From assembly GCA_018333515.1 (NCBI GenBank), contig JAGXSZ010000001.1, positions 1-64,000 of the forward strand: a stretch of 64,000 nt of DNA. Reading direction: 5' to 3'. Made by a program: the position numbers and the translations under genes. The notes beneath the pieces are model-generated. The model did not search any database and was not told the DNA's origin. It saw only the letters and a list, made by a program, of their open reading frames with translations. Positions 1-8,197 of this stretch are shown here, piece by piece. Source of the stretch: Actinomycetota bacterium (GTDB lineage Bacteria > Actinomycetota > Aquicultoria > Aquicultorales > Aquicultoraceae). The stretch's first letter is position 1; each line of letters opens with the position of its first letter.

Positions 1-1733
1 GGCTGGTCGTCGGGGACGCCGAGCCGCTCCATAATGTTGCCGATTCTCTCCGAGCCGAAAAGACGCATGAGGTCGTCTTCGAGCGAGAGATAGAACTGGG
101 TGGAGCCGGGGTCTCCCTGGCGACCCGAGCGGCCGCGGAGCTGGTTGTCGATACGGCGCGACTCGTGGCGCTCGGTGCCGATAACATGAAGGCCGCCCGC
201 GTCCAAGACCTCTTCGGCCTCGCCCGGCTCGGGCGGGTTGCCGCCGAGAACGATGTCGACGCCTCGACCTGCCATGTTCGTCGCGATAGTGACCGCGCCT
301 TTCCGCCCGGCCTGCGCGATTATCTCGGCCTCGCGCTCGTGATGTTTGGCGTTGAGCACCTCGTGTTTGACGCCGCGGCGCTTGAGCATCTTGCCGAGAA
401 GCTCACTCCGCTCGATTGAGACGGTGCCCACCAGTATCGGCTGCCCTTGTCTGTTGCGCTCGACTATATCGTCGATGACCGCCTTGTACTTGATCTCCTC
501 GGTCTTGTAGATAAGGTCGGCCATGTCATCTCTGACCATAGGCTTATTAGTCGGAATGACGACCGTCGCCAATTTATATATGTGCATAAACTCGTCGGCC
601 TCGGTCGCGGCCGTACCGGTCATACCGGCGAGTTTTTCATACATGCGAAAATAGTTTTGCAAGGTAATAGTGGCAAGCGTCTGGTTCTCCTCGCGGATGC
701 GAACGCCTTCTTTCGCCTCTATCGCCTGGTGCAGGCCCTCGCTGTAGCGGCGCCCTTCCATCAGGCGACCGGTGAACTCATCGACGATGATGACCTCGCC
801 GTCCTTGATGATATAGTCGACGTCTTTCTTAAAGAGCGCCTGTGCTTTGAGCCCCTGCTGCAGGTGGTTTACGAGCTGGCTGTTGACGTGGTCGTACATG
901 TTGTCGATGCCGAGCGCTTCTTCGACGCGAGCGACGCCCTCCTCGGTCACCGCGACGGTGCGGTGCTTCTCGTCGACGTCGTAGTCGCGGCCTTTTTTGA
1001 GCTTGGGAATAATCCTCGCAAAAGTATAGTAGGTGTCGGCCGACTGCTCCGGCTGGCCCGATATGATCAGCGGCGTCCTAGCCTCGTCGACGAGAATGCT
1101 GTCGACCTCATCGATTATGGCGAAGTGACGACCGCGCTGGACGCGCTGTTCGATATGGCTGACCATATTGTCGCGCAAGTAATCGAAGCCGAACTCGTTG
1201 TTCGTTCCGTAGGTTATGTCCGCCCGATAGGCTTCCCTTTTTACCTCGAGCGGCGTGTCGTTCTGGAGCAAGCCGACTTTGAAGCCCAAAAACTCGTATA
1301 TCCGCCCCATCCACTCGCTGTCGCGCTTGGCCAGGTAATCATTGACGGTGACGACATGGACGCCCTTGCCCTCCAGCGCGTTGAGATATACGGGGAGCGT
1401 CGCGACGAGCGTCTTACCCTCACCGGTTCTCATCTCGGTTATTTTGCCCTCATGAAGGACCGTGCCGCCCATTATCTGGACATCGAAGTGACGCATGTTG
1501 AGGACGCGCTTGGATGCTTCGCGCACAACGGCGAAGGCCTCCGGCAGAATGTCGTCGAGCGTCTCACCCTCGGCGAGCCGCGCTTTGAACTCAGCGGTCT
1601 TCGCTTTGAGTTCGGCATCGCTGAGCGGGGCCATTTCGGGCTCCCAAGCGTTTACCATAGCCACTTTATCTTCGAGCAATTTAAATTTTTTGCCCTCCCC
1701 CATGCGGAGGACTTTCTCGAGTGCCTTAAACAA
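1..1733 (-). CDS. secA: Protein translocase ATPase SecA, C-terminus cut by window edge
   Basis: SecA is the ATP-driven motor that pushes unfolded preproteins through SecYEG. About 577 N-terminal residues lie in the window. The reverse strand reads a MRTGEGKTL Walker A motif, then a [14 protein letters not shown] segment, and near the window start [20 protein letters not shown] and [19 protein letters not shown], all signature SecA blocks. I chose a TTG start at 1733: it sits about 10 nt after GGAG and gives [15 protein letters not shown], a normal SecA N-terminus. An ATG at 1703 would remove the first ten residues. The export load encoded here (many signal-peptide SLH proteins) depends on this enzyme. 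Identity is certain; only the start is open. Confidence 0.97.
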   Translation of the reverse strand, partial: MFKALEKVLRMGEGKKFKLLEDKVAMVNAWEPEMAPLSDAELKAKTAEFKARLAEGETLDDILPEAFAVVREASKRVLNMRHFDVQIMGGTVLHEGKITEMRTGEGKTLVATLPVYLNALEGKGVHVVTVNDYLAKRDSEWMGRIYEFLGFKVGLLQNDTPLEVKREAYRADITYGTNNEFGFDYLRDNMVSHIEQRVQRGRHFAIIDEVDSILVDEARTPLIISGQPEQSADTYYTFARIIPKLKKGRDYDVDEKHRTVAVTEEGVARVEEALGIDNMYDHVNSQLVNHLQQGLKAQALFKKDVDYIIKDGEVIIVDEFTGRLMEGRRYSEGLHQAIEAKEGVRIREENQTLATITLQNYFRMYEKLAGMTGTAATEADEFMHIYKLATVVIPTNKPMVRDDMADLIYKTEEIKYKAVIDDIVERNRQGQPILVGTVSIERSELLGKMLKRRGVKHEVLNAKHHEREAEIIAQAGRKGAVTIATNMAGRGVDIVLGGNPPEPGEAEEVLDAGGLHVIGTERHESRRIDNQLRGRSGRQGDPGSTQFYLSLEDDLMRLFGSERIGNIMERLGVPDDQ

Positions 1734-2066
1734 TTCTCTTCATCTCCAATTGTGATATCACATCCAAGGATACAGCAGTCGGTAATCTTAATCCAGAATA
1801 TCGGACGCCGCGCGATTTTCAAATAACCACACGTATTGTAGCACTTTTCGCGCGTATGGTCATTGGGGAAGATTGGTAGCAATATATCACATATTAAGCC
1901 AGCAATTAAGAACACCCCCTGGCGTTGTTTGGGGCGGCGTTTGTCACTAACCGCAGAACCCCGGCAAAGGAACGTGCAAAAAATCAGCATAGACAGGAGT
2001 AAGCTACCTAGATTCAAGCAGCTTACTCCTTTGCGTAGGTCTATTTGCTTTAATATCTTTGCCTGA
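1734..2066. other. Intergenic stretch upstream of secA
   Basis: No convincing gene. Open frames here overlap the secA start and have no family resemblance. The only structure is an 11-bp inverted repeat near 1995-2030, described separately. AT-rich compared with secA. Confidence 0.5.
1978..2030 (-). terminator. Possible rho-independent terminator after the DUF4367-like gene
   Basis: A perfect 11-bp inverted repeat (AGGAGTAAGCT at 1995-2005, AGCTTACTCCT at 2020-2030) has a 14-nt loop. On the minus strand a run of six T follows about 10 nt later. The spacing of the T-run is loose, so this is tentative. Confidence 0.45.
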
Positions 2067-2738
2067 TTATCGCATTGAATGCGCGATTGGCAGTAAATCC
2101 TTAAGTCTTACCTTTCCCTCTTTGTCGCCAAATATCTTATACTCAATGCCGTCTTCATACCAAATAACATGAGCTGATTCCCGCACTTCACCGAGTACTG
2201 GTATAACTCTCTGGGTATATTCATGGATAGTTCCTTTAAATCCGTTAATATTTCCAAGCTTGACACCAGGCAAAGTCTTTGAATCACTATCATAATCAGG
2301 CGCTGGATATTTGTTAGGGTAGATATAAATGTAAATACCGTTTTCGTACTCGATACCTATCCCTTGTTCTTCAGGCGTGGGGGCAAGGTGTAGAACATAT
2401 ACTGCTTTGGGCTCTCCCGCAACAGCCGCGTCTGGCAGCTTTGGTTTTGCGCTAATTTTAGATAGCGCTTCGTTAAAGCTGGCAACTCTAGTACCGTCTT
2501 CGCTCATTGTGCCTTCAATCATAAGCATGTTTTCATTTGGCCTTTTAATAGCTTTAATTGATGCATTCTTTCTTTCTTTTACGAGCGCTTCTGTTTTATT
2601 TTCTGTTTGAATCGCAACTTTGGATTCTTCTTTGGGTGCAATGCTAGATTTAAAAACTGTAAATGCTAGCGCTGAGGCAACCAGTAAACATAAACCTGCT
2701 AATATTAACAATTTGTGCCTACTAATCTCTTTCATCAT
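2067..2738 (-). CDS. Membrane-anchored DUF4367-like protein
   Basis: A protein of about 223 residues with one N-terminal transmembrane segment (LLILAGLCLLVASALAF), a charged linker rich in Lys and Glu, and an extracytoplasmic C-terminal domain. The end, with HVIWYEDGIEYKIFGDKEG and a final LKDLLPIAHSM, resembles the C-terminus of DUF4367 domains (ITW-x-E-x-GVxYxI, then an IAxSM helix). These domains occur in anchored proteins of firmicutes and related monoderms, and their role is unknown. The ATG at 2738 has GAAGGA 8 nt upstream; an ATG at 2747 sits on top of the SD and is less likely. AT-rich codon use and a neighbouring secreted protein suggest acquired DNA. The family call is by motif resemblance only. 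Confidence 0.6.
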   Translation of the reverse strand: MMKEISRHKLLILAGLCLLVASALAFTVFKSSIAPKEESKVAIQTENKTEALVKERKNASIKAIKRPNENMLMIEGTMSEDGTRVASFNEALSKISAKPKLPDAAVAGEPKAVYVLHLAPTPEEQGIGIEYENGIYIYIYPNKYPAPDYDSDSKTLPGVKLGNINGFKGTIHEYTQRVIPVLGEVRESAHVIWYEDGIEYKIFGDKEGKVRLKDLLPIAHSMR

Positions 2739-2781
2739 AGAATTCATCCTTCCCCATCATCCTGCGAAACATTAGTTTTAC

Positions 2782-3453
2782 CTAAGAGTTCCTATCAATG
2801 ATTAAGCTATACGCAGCATCGTTCGGAAACACATCGTACCAAACATCCTCTTGACCGCCTAAATACTCGTCATTAATTTTGTACCAATATCCCCATGCAC
2901 CGCTGCTACCCTTATATTTAAGCTCCTGAAAATTGGCATAATTGGTGTCACCGCCCGATCCACCGTACCTGCGTTCAGCCCCTACTCTAGTTCGTCCAGA
3001 TGTAAAGCCGCTATTGGTCCATGTGTACATCCGAACTCCGTTGATCCAGGTTTCAAAACTATATGTGCCCGGCACATTGTTTATCTGAAAGTTGGCATAC
3101 GTGCCTTTTGTCATTGCGCCCAGCGCTTTAAATTCGTAGACATCATTCTTTAGACGTACCGTAAAGCCCTGCGGGTTTGTCGATGAAGACGGATAGCTTC
3201 TATACCAGCCGATTTCGATTATATTTTTACTATCATACCTGATGTATATCGAGTTCACGTGCTGACCATCGGGGGATTGCAGTGTGGGGTTATCCATAAC
3301 CCAATTCTTAGCAAAAGTCCCCCAAGCCGTAGTTATACTACCAGTAGAGTTGGTCGCATAAGCGGCTTCACCGTAAGGTAATGCGAAAGCGGTTGCAGGC
3401 AGCAATAATAAGAGCAGCAGACTTAATGATATGCGCCAATAAAGGCTTCTCAT
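2782..3453 (-). CDS. Secreted protein of unknown function
   Basis: 223 residues starting with a clear signal peptide (MRSLYWRISLSLLLLLLLPA, then TAFA). The mature part is rich in Tyr, Trp, Gly, Ser and Asn, with short beta-type segments such as NIIEIGWYRSYP, YANFQINNVPGTYSFETWI and GAWGYWYKINDEYLGG. This looks like a small beta-sandwich, loosely like the C-terminal part of neprosin or DUF239-type secreted proteins, but I do not recognise a family. GGAAGGGG lies 7 nt before the ATG. It is 34 nt upstream of the DUF4367-like gene on the same strand, so they may be cotranscribed. Base composition is AT-rich relative to secA and the HD-GYP genes. Confidence 0.6.
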   Translation of the reverse strand: MRSLYWRISLSLLLLLLLPATAFALPYGEAAYATNSTGSITTAWGTFAKNWVMDNPTLQSPDGQHVNSIYIRYDSKNIIEIGWYRSYPSSSTNPQGFTVRLKNDVYEFKALGAMTKGTYANFQINNVPGTYSFETWINGVRMYTWTNSGFTSGRTRVGAERRYGGSGGDTNYANFQELKYKGSSGAWGYWYKINDEYLGGQEDVWYDVFPNDAAYSLIIDRNS

Positions 3454-3655
3454 AATAAAACCCCTTCCTTTTGCCTCTCGTTTCTTGAAATAGCAGCGCC
3501 TCCTCTTAATCCTATGTATTAGGTTAGCAATATATTTCTATTGTGCAACGGCTAATATTGGCTACATTCAGCTATAAGCGCTCGTAGTTTAGAGCAAATA
3601 AATTTGTGCTTGAAAGAATGTATGGGATGGGATGGATGGACGCAGGCTTTAGAAA

Positions 3656-3859
3656 TTACCGAAAGATGCCTTCTTTTCTAGCCGTCTCAACAGCTTCAAA
3701 ACGATCTTTCACATTAAGTTTACGGTAGATCTTACTGAGGTGGTTCTCAATTGTATAGATGCTTAGGCTAAGATCATAAGCTATTTCTTTATTAGAGAAA
3801 CCCTTACCGACTAACCTTAAGATTTGTTTCTCTCGGCCAGTTATCCGATTAGCTTCCAT
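3656..3859 (-). CDS. Stand-alone LuxR/GerE-type HTH regulator
   Basis: About 67 residues comprising only a LuxR-type DNA-binding domain: ITGREKQILRLVGKGFSNKE, then IAYDLSLSIYTIENHLSKIY, then RKLNVKDRFEAV. This is the complete four-helix GerE fold, with no receiver or ligand domain. I chose the internal ATG at 3859 because GAAGGA lies 6 nt upstream; the longer frame to 3901 lacks an SD. Single-domain GerE proteins are known, GerE of Bacillus being the type. The target is unknown; the two secreted or anchored genes downstream are candidates. Confidence 0.82.
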   Translation of the reverse strand: MEANRITGREKQILRLVGKGFSNKEIAYDLSLSIYTIENHLSKIYRKLNVKDRFEAVETARKEGIFR

Positions 3860-3995
3860 ATTTAATCCTTCACCACCAACAACATCGTTATCATAGCACA
3901 TAACTTACAACGTTGCAGACTTATCTCACTTAACGCCTATCGGTATATCAAATCTCAATGGATGAATACGCATCGTACGATTTTGTAACTTCTTT

Positions 3996-4271
3996 TTAAG
4001 ACCTGCGAAGAAATTTCGAGATGTCGTCATGGGTTCCGACGACTATGAAGCTGACAGTATCACTTTCGAAAACAAAAAGAACTCGGATTTTGAGGTCGAC
4101 TCTGATTTCCCAAAAATCGCCTCGGAGCTGTTTTAGTCCGAGACCGACGGTTCGTTGTCCGGTCTCGAAGAAGTCGATTAGTGAGAATATCGCGTTAACA
4201 GCCCGTATTTTTGCGCCCGGTTCAAGCTCCTTGAACATTCGCTCAAAGGAAGGTTTGTACTCGTAGTTCAC
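3996..4271 (-). CDS. RelE/ParE-family toxin
   Basis: 91 residues with a GTG start that overlaps the stop of the upstream antitoxin (GTGA overlap), so translation is coupled. The sequence has the RelE/ParE fold pattern: an N-terminal helix (FERMFKELEPGAKIRAVNAI), a basic beta segment (LKQLRGDFWEIRVDLKIRVL) and a final strand with FIVVGTHDDISKFLRR. Members are ribosome-dependent mRNA interferases or gyrase poisons; which applies cannot be read here. The order antitoxin then toxin, with tight overlap, supports a type II toxin-antitoxin pair. Confidence 0.85.
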   Translation of the reverse strand: MNYEYKPSFERMFKELEPGAKIRAVNAIFSLIDFFETGQRTVGLGLKQLRGDFWEIRVDLKIRVLFVFESDTVSFIVVGTHDDISKFLRRS

Positions 4272-4519
4272 TCGGACAGCCTTTCGAGGTGCTTCTTAGC
4301 TGAGGCTGCCGTCTTGTATTTTTTGCCGGCCTTTTTAGCCAACGACGCAAGTTCTTCCCACTCTTTCTCTGAAAACTTGTCATCAACGACTTTCGGCGTG
4401 AGGATAATCCGCCTGCCGTCGTCCGACACTTCGAAATAATCCCCCGGCTGCACACCTACACGCTCAAGATTCTCTTTCGGGATACTAATGCTGCTTCTTT
4501 CCGTTAATCGCCTTATCAA
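4268..4519 (-). CDS. AbrB/MazE-type antitoxin
   Basis: About 84 residues. The N-terminal half is a SpoVT/AbrB swapped-hairpin domain (RRLTERSSISIPKENLERVG, then VQPGDYFEVSDDGRRIILTP), which binds operator DNA. The C-terminal half is a Lys-rich helix (KEWEELASLAKKAGKKYKTA) likely to wrap the toxin. I place the start at a TTG at 4519 because GAGGTGG lies about 6 nt upstream; the open frame continues to 4567 without a better site. An AbrB-type antitoxin with a RelE/ParE toxin is a mixed pairing known from other genomes. Confidence 0.8.
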   Translation of the reverse strand: MIRRLTERSSISIPKENLERVGVQPGDYFEVSDDGRRIILTPKVVDDKFSEKEWEELASLAKKAGKKYKTAASAKKHLERLSE

Positions 4520-4633
4520 GATTACCACCTCAATACAATTATGACGGATATGCTGCATATACGTCAATCCGTTAATCCGAATTACTGAATTATTTAGGAA
4601 TTCTTAGTTAGATGCTTTCCGCATGCGTCCGGC

Positions 4634-5878
4634 TTAGCTCACAAACTCCATCAACTTCCCCTGTTTGCGGAGGACATTGATGAGGGAGCGGACTACTTTG
4701 GGGTCGTAGACTATGGCTTGGTCTTTCTTGATGCGGGTTATGGCCTGGTAGGCGGTGAGGCGCTCGTCGGGGTTGTCCGCGCGGGTAAACTTGTCGAACG
4801 AGCTGGCGACGTTGATGATGCGCGCGCCGAGCGACAGCTCGGAGGGCGAGCCGACTTTATCTATCGGGAAGTGGTGCTTGCGGACCATGTCGGCCGCGTC
4901 TTTTAAGAAATCGACCTCTTCTATTATCTCCGCGCCGATGATGGCGTGCGGGGCTTCGCCGCTCTGCGCGCTCGCCTGCTCCAGCAGGTGGTCGAGCGAG
5001 TCCTCGTCGACGCCGAGCATGCCGATGTCGTGCAGGAGCGCGGCGTAGCCGATTAACTCGAGGTCGCGCCCGTGCACCCCCATCTCTTTGCCTATATCGA
5101 CCGAGTAACTCGCTACCCGCTGGCCGTGGCCGCGCCGGCGCGGGTTCTGCGCTTCGATTGTATTCGCCAACGCCTCGATGGTCTTCCGGTATACCCTGCG
5201 GATGTCGAGAAAAGATTTAAAAGAGAGGCGCGTCACCAGAAGCGGCACAAAAAATATGAGCAGCCCCCAGTACGCCATGCCCCCGTACATTATCGCAAGA
5301 AGCACCCCGAGCGATGAGAGCGCTAAATAAAACGGGGCCAAAAACTCGACCGCCGACATGAACGCGGGGATGTACGGTGTTCCCCGGTTGATAGAGATAG
5401 CCAGTTGGTCGAGGCCGAGCATCAAGAAGGTGTAGACGCCGCAGAGCAATACCAGCGCCGTTATGCCGTAAAACGGCTCGATTTTGCCGGTCTCGCCGCC
5501 GGCCGCGTAAAAGACCTGGGCGGCCGCTATAACAATCAAAACGAGCTGCGAAAGCGGGTACATCGTCGCTGTGAACTTTAACTTCAATCGCTGCACCAGC
5601 ATCGATACGACGACACCGACTACGATGATGAGGAGCGCCTGCGGCAGCGGAAAGAGCAAGACCGAGGCGATGATTACCGCCGTGTCGATGTGGACCTTGC
5701 CCCCTTGCGGCAGGCGGATATCGAGGAGCCTGCTGATGATTGCCGCGAGCGCGAACAAACCGACCATGGCGAGATTATCCGCGGTCAGGCGCATCGCGTA
5801 GACCGCGAGCGCGATGACGCCAAACGATATTACGACACTCCTATATATTTTCGCCTTATGCCGGATTCTCGACTCCAA
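4634..5878 (-). CDS. Membrane HD-domain protein with degenerate GYP half
   Basis: 414 residues. Six or more membrane helices fill about residues 10-220, a MASE-like sensory region shared with the upstream paralogue. An HD hydrolase domain follows, with HGQRVASYS near 251 and LLHDIGMLG with HD at 283-284. Compared with true HD-GYP enzymes, the region that should read HHExxxGxGYP is MVRKHHFPIDKVGSPSELSL, so the GYP signature and several metal or substrate residues are missing. It may still bind metal but is unlikely to be a normal c-di-GMP phosphodiesterase. The TTG start lies inside the end of the upstream HD-GYP gene (23-nt overlap), which implies coupled translation and perhaps a hetero-complex. 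Confidence 0.85.
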   Translation of the reverse strand: MESRIRHKAKIYRSVVISFGVIALAVYAMRLTADNLAMVGLFALAAIISRLLDIRLPQGGKVHIDTAVIIASVLLFPLPQALLIIVVGVVVSMLVQRLKLKFTATMYPLSQLVLIVIAAAQVFYAAGGETGKIEPFYGITALVLLCGVYTFLMLGLDQLAISINRGTPYIPAFMSAVEFLAPFYLALSSLGVLLAIMYGGMAYWGLLIFFVPLLVTRLSFKSFLDIRRVYRKTIEALANTIEAQNPRRRGHGQRVASYSVDIGKEMGVHGRDLELIGYAALLHDIGMLGVDEDSLDHLLEQASAQSGEAPHAIIGAEIIEEVDFLKDAADMVRKHHFPIDKVGSPSELSLGARIINVASSFDKFTRADNPDERLTAYQAITRIKKDQAIVYDPKVVRSLINVLRKQGKLMEFVS

Positions 5879-7160
5879 TGCTTAGCTGCAACTCCTTTAT
5901 CTCGGGGCCGGCCTTCTCCATCGACAGGTCGAGCGCGCGCATGAAAGCCTCGACGACTTCGCTATCGAACTGCCGGTTAGAGCACGCCATCAATTCCTCG
6001 GCCGCCTCCTCGACGCTCATCGCCGGCCTATATGAGCGCGTCGAGGTCATCGCGTCGAAGCTGTCGGCGACCGTCATAATCCGCGCGAGAAGCGGGATGC
6101 GCTCTCCCGCCAGGCCCTCCCCGTAACCGCGTCCGTTGAGGTGTTCGTGGTGGTAATAGACCGCGGGGATCGCTTTTTCGAGAAAATCGATATCATTTAG
6201 GATGCTCGCGCCGATTCTGGGGTGCGACTGTATCTTTTTGAACTCGTCGTTGTTGAGCTTTCCCGGCTTGTTGAGAATCTTGCGGGCGATGCCGATTTTT
6301 CCGATATCGTGCAGAAGCGCCGCGTAGCGAAGCGTCTCCACCCGGTCTTCGGGCAGTTTTAGCTCGCGCGCGATTTGCTCCGCGTACTTGGCGACGCGCT
6401 CCGAGTGGCCGCGCGTGTACGGGTCTTTGGCCTCCAGCGCCTGGACCAAGGCTTTGACCGTATCGAGATACGCTCCTCGCAGCTGCATATAGACCTGGAA
6501 GGTCTGCCGGGCGATGAGGAGCGGCACTATCAAAAGGACGAAGCTCGCCGGGCCGGTCAGGTAGTATATCTGCGCCAGAACCAAGCCCAGCACACCGAGG
6601 GCGAAGTAGTTCGGGATGAGCCACTGGTAGTCGAAACGCCAGATACCAACGGGTGATTCGTCGTTCAAAAGGCCGACTCCGAGGGCGATAAGGCCGGTGT
6701 TTAGGGCGAAGAAGACCGTGCTCGCAAAGACCACGGGCACGATTATGTACGGGAAGTCGGCGACGGTTATCCCGCCGATAGAGCCCCCGGTCAAGATGTA
6801 GACATAACCGGCGGCATAGGCCGATATGACATAATTACACGCGCTAAATACCATCTTGTACCAGGGGATTTTGCGCTTGAGGTCACCGATATTGATTACC
6901 GTTATGAGGCCGGCGATTACCGCGGCCTGGGGGCCGAAGAGAAGCGCCGCCGCGAAAATAACGGCGAAACTGACTGAAATCGAAGCATTCTTCGGTAGCG
7001 GGATGGTGAAAGAATCGGCGACAAAAATGAACAACGCAAAAAAAGCGACATCCGCCCACGATAAAGCGGGCTTGGTTATCAAGCTTGCAAGCAAAACCAC
7101 AAATGCCGCCGCATATACGCTATAAAAAAATATTCTCGCCTTGGAAGTGATGTCCTTCAC
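5856..7160 (-). CDS. Membrane HD-GYP domain protein (putative c-di-GMP phosphodiesterase)
   Basis: 434 residues. About six membrane helices (residues 10-225) are followed by a full HD-GYP domain: GHSERV at 251, LLHDIGKIG with HD at 284-285, an SHPRIGASIL segment near 312, HHEHLNGRGYGEGL at 337-350, and the ADSFDAMTSTRSYRPAMS block. HD-GYP enzymes hydrolyse cyclic di-GMP. The GYP tripeptide here is GYG, a conservative variant. The start is GTG at 7160. A 26-residue peptide gene lies 85 nt upstream on the same strand, and a degenerate paralogue follows with a 23-nt overlap. The membrane part probably senses a signal; its nature is unknown. Confidence 0.9.
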   Translation of the reverse strand: MKDITSKARIFFYSVYAAAFVVLLASLITKPALSWADVAFFALFIFVADSFTIPLPKNASISVSFAVIFAAALLFGPQAAVIAGLITVINIGDLKRKIPWYKMVFSACNYVISAYAAGYVYILTGGSIGGITVADFPYIIVPVVFASTVFFALNTGLIALGVGLLNDESPVGIWRFDYQWLIPNYFALGVLGLVLAQIYYLTGPASFVLLIVPLLIARQTFQVYMQLRGAYLDTVKALVQALEAKDPYTRGHSERVAKYAEQIARELKLPEDRVETLRYAALLHDIGKIGIARKILNKPGKLNNDEFKKIQSHPRIGASILNDIDFLEKAIPAVYYHHEHLNGRGYGEGLAGERIPLLARIMTVADSFDAMTSTRSYRPAMSVEEAAEELMACSNRQFDSEVVEAFMRALDLSMEKAGPEIKELQLSIGVENPA

Positions 7161-7225
7161 TGTATCTCTTTGAGTGATAATAGTCGAACCGACAGCCGGT
7201 CGTCCTTCTTGCTATAGATAAAAAA

Positions 7226-7446
7226 GGACCGACATCAAAAGAAAATCAACCCATTCTGCTGCCGGCTCCGCCGGCCAGAATCAAGCTTGCGAGGGCAACG
7301 AGTGTCATCAGAATACGGGCTTTCAACAAAGAGACCTCCTTTTAGGTTCTCTCCCCTTCCCCGCTCGCTGTCGGAAGGGTCAGCACCGCTCCGCTCAATA
7401 ACTAATCGATTGTTCACCTTTGTCTCGAACATTTTGATGTCGGTCC
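7226..7446. repeat. 15-bp perfect inverted repeat bracketing the peptide gene
   Basis: GGACCGACATCAAAA at 7226-7240 and its exact reverse complement TTTTGATGTCGGTCC at 7432-7446. The arms are 191 nt apart and enclose the peptide gene and its leader. A second, smaller stem (CCCTTCC at 7354-7360, GGAAGGG at 7373-7379) lies between. The arms could be ends of a very small mobile element, a long-range RNA stem or paired protein sites. Confidence 0.7.
7246..7326 (-). CDS. Small hydrophobic peptide (26 residues)
   Basis: A tiny reading frame with a textbook ribosome site: AGGAGG at 7335-7340, then an 8-nt spacer and TTG at 7324-7326 (a second TTG in frame at 7327-7329 is 5 nt from the SD). It encodes 26 residues: a basic start MKAR, a hydrophobic core ILMTLVALASLILA, and a Gly/Ala/Ser tail GGAGSRMG before TGA. 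It could be a membrane peptide, a leader peptide or a secreted signal. It sits just before the HD-GYP pair and inside a 15-bp inverted repeat. The strong SD and clean layout argue against chance; I do not recognise a named family. Confidence 0.6.
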   Translation of the reverse strand: MKARILMTLVALASLILAGGAGSRMG

Positions 7447-7463
7447 AGAAATCAACGCTAACG

Positions 7464-8111
7464 CTATGAGGTTATCAAGAGTTCCAAGCGCCTGTTGACG
7501 GCGTCGAGCACCGCTCTTACTATCGCTTCGCGCTCATCGTCTTTTACTATAGCACAACCGACATATGTCTCATCGCCGCTACTGTCGAGTAACGCCACCG
7601 AGGCAACGACGACCGTATCGCGACCCAAAGCCATCGCGGTGATGTCTTCGAGGGCGAAGGCCTCGTTCCCTGCGATTATCCGCTCAACGGCGGCTAAGGC
7701 GGCGCTCGCGACAAGCCGTAGCCTGCCTACTCTCGATGCGACCCCCTCCGCGAGGCCTTCGTAATCGGTCTCGCCGTGGCGCAAAGTCACCGCGACTCGT
7801 GCCCTCCGGTCATCGACTTCGTGCCGGACCGAATCGAGTTTCAGCCGCGCTCTCGGCACCCTGTGCTCAGCGGAGCCAAGCTGGGCGATACTGATTTTGC
7901 GGTGGTTTACGGGTAGGCCGAATTGCGCCATCAACATCGATTCGATGTCGCGGGAGATTTGCTTGGGCCCCTTGCCCGAACTCGCTAGAATATGAATCTC
8001 TTCGATTCCGCGACCCGGACCGACTACGATTCGTGCCGCCTTGATTTCTTCGATTTGGCAGAGCAAGCCCTCGATCTCCTCGACCGAGACGTTGTCTATC
8101 GTCGGGTTCAT
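7464..8111 (-). CDS. Conserved hypothetical two-part protein
   Basis: 215 soluble residues with no signal peptide. The N-terminal part (IEGLLCQIEEIKAARIVVGP, then IEEIHILASSGKGPKQISRD and IESMLMAQFGLPVNHRKISI) looks like an alpha/beta unit that may bind nucleic acid or an acyl chain. After a linker, the C-terminal part (VAVTLRHGETDYEGLAEGVA, VGRLRLVASAALAAVERIIA, then DTVVVASVALLDSSGDETYV and a long helix) resembles small alpha/beta dimerisation domains such as those in allosteric enzymes. GAGGA is 6 nt before the ATG. The gene is 86 nt from hpf, same strand. I cannot assign a function. Confidence 0.6.
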   Translation of the reverse strand: MNPTIDNVSVEEIEGLLCQIEEIKAARIVVGPGRGIEEIHILASSGKGPKQISRDIESMLMAQFGLPVNHRKISIAQLGSAEHRVPRARLKLDSVRHEVDDRRARVAVTLRHGETDYEGLAEGVASRVGRLRLVASAALAAVERIIAGNEAFALEDITAMALGRDTVVVASVALLDSSGDETYVGCAIVKDDEREAIVRAVLDAVNRRLELLITS

Positions 8112-8197
8112 TTGGGTTCCTCTTCCGCCGTCTTGCCGCCAACAATTTCTTCGATATGTGCTTCCCTTTAACTATAACGCAAATTGCCCGACCGGCG

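Noticed and set aside
447-1826. A 459-residue open frame on the plus strand
   Set aside because: It lies antisense to secA, which has clear family motifs on the other strand; the long frame comes from GC-biased third positions.
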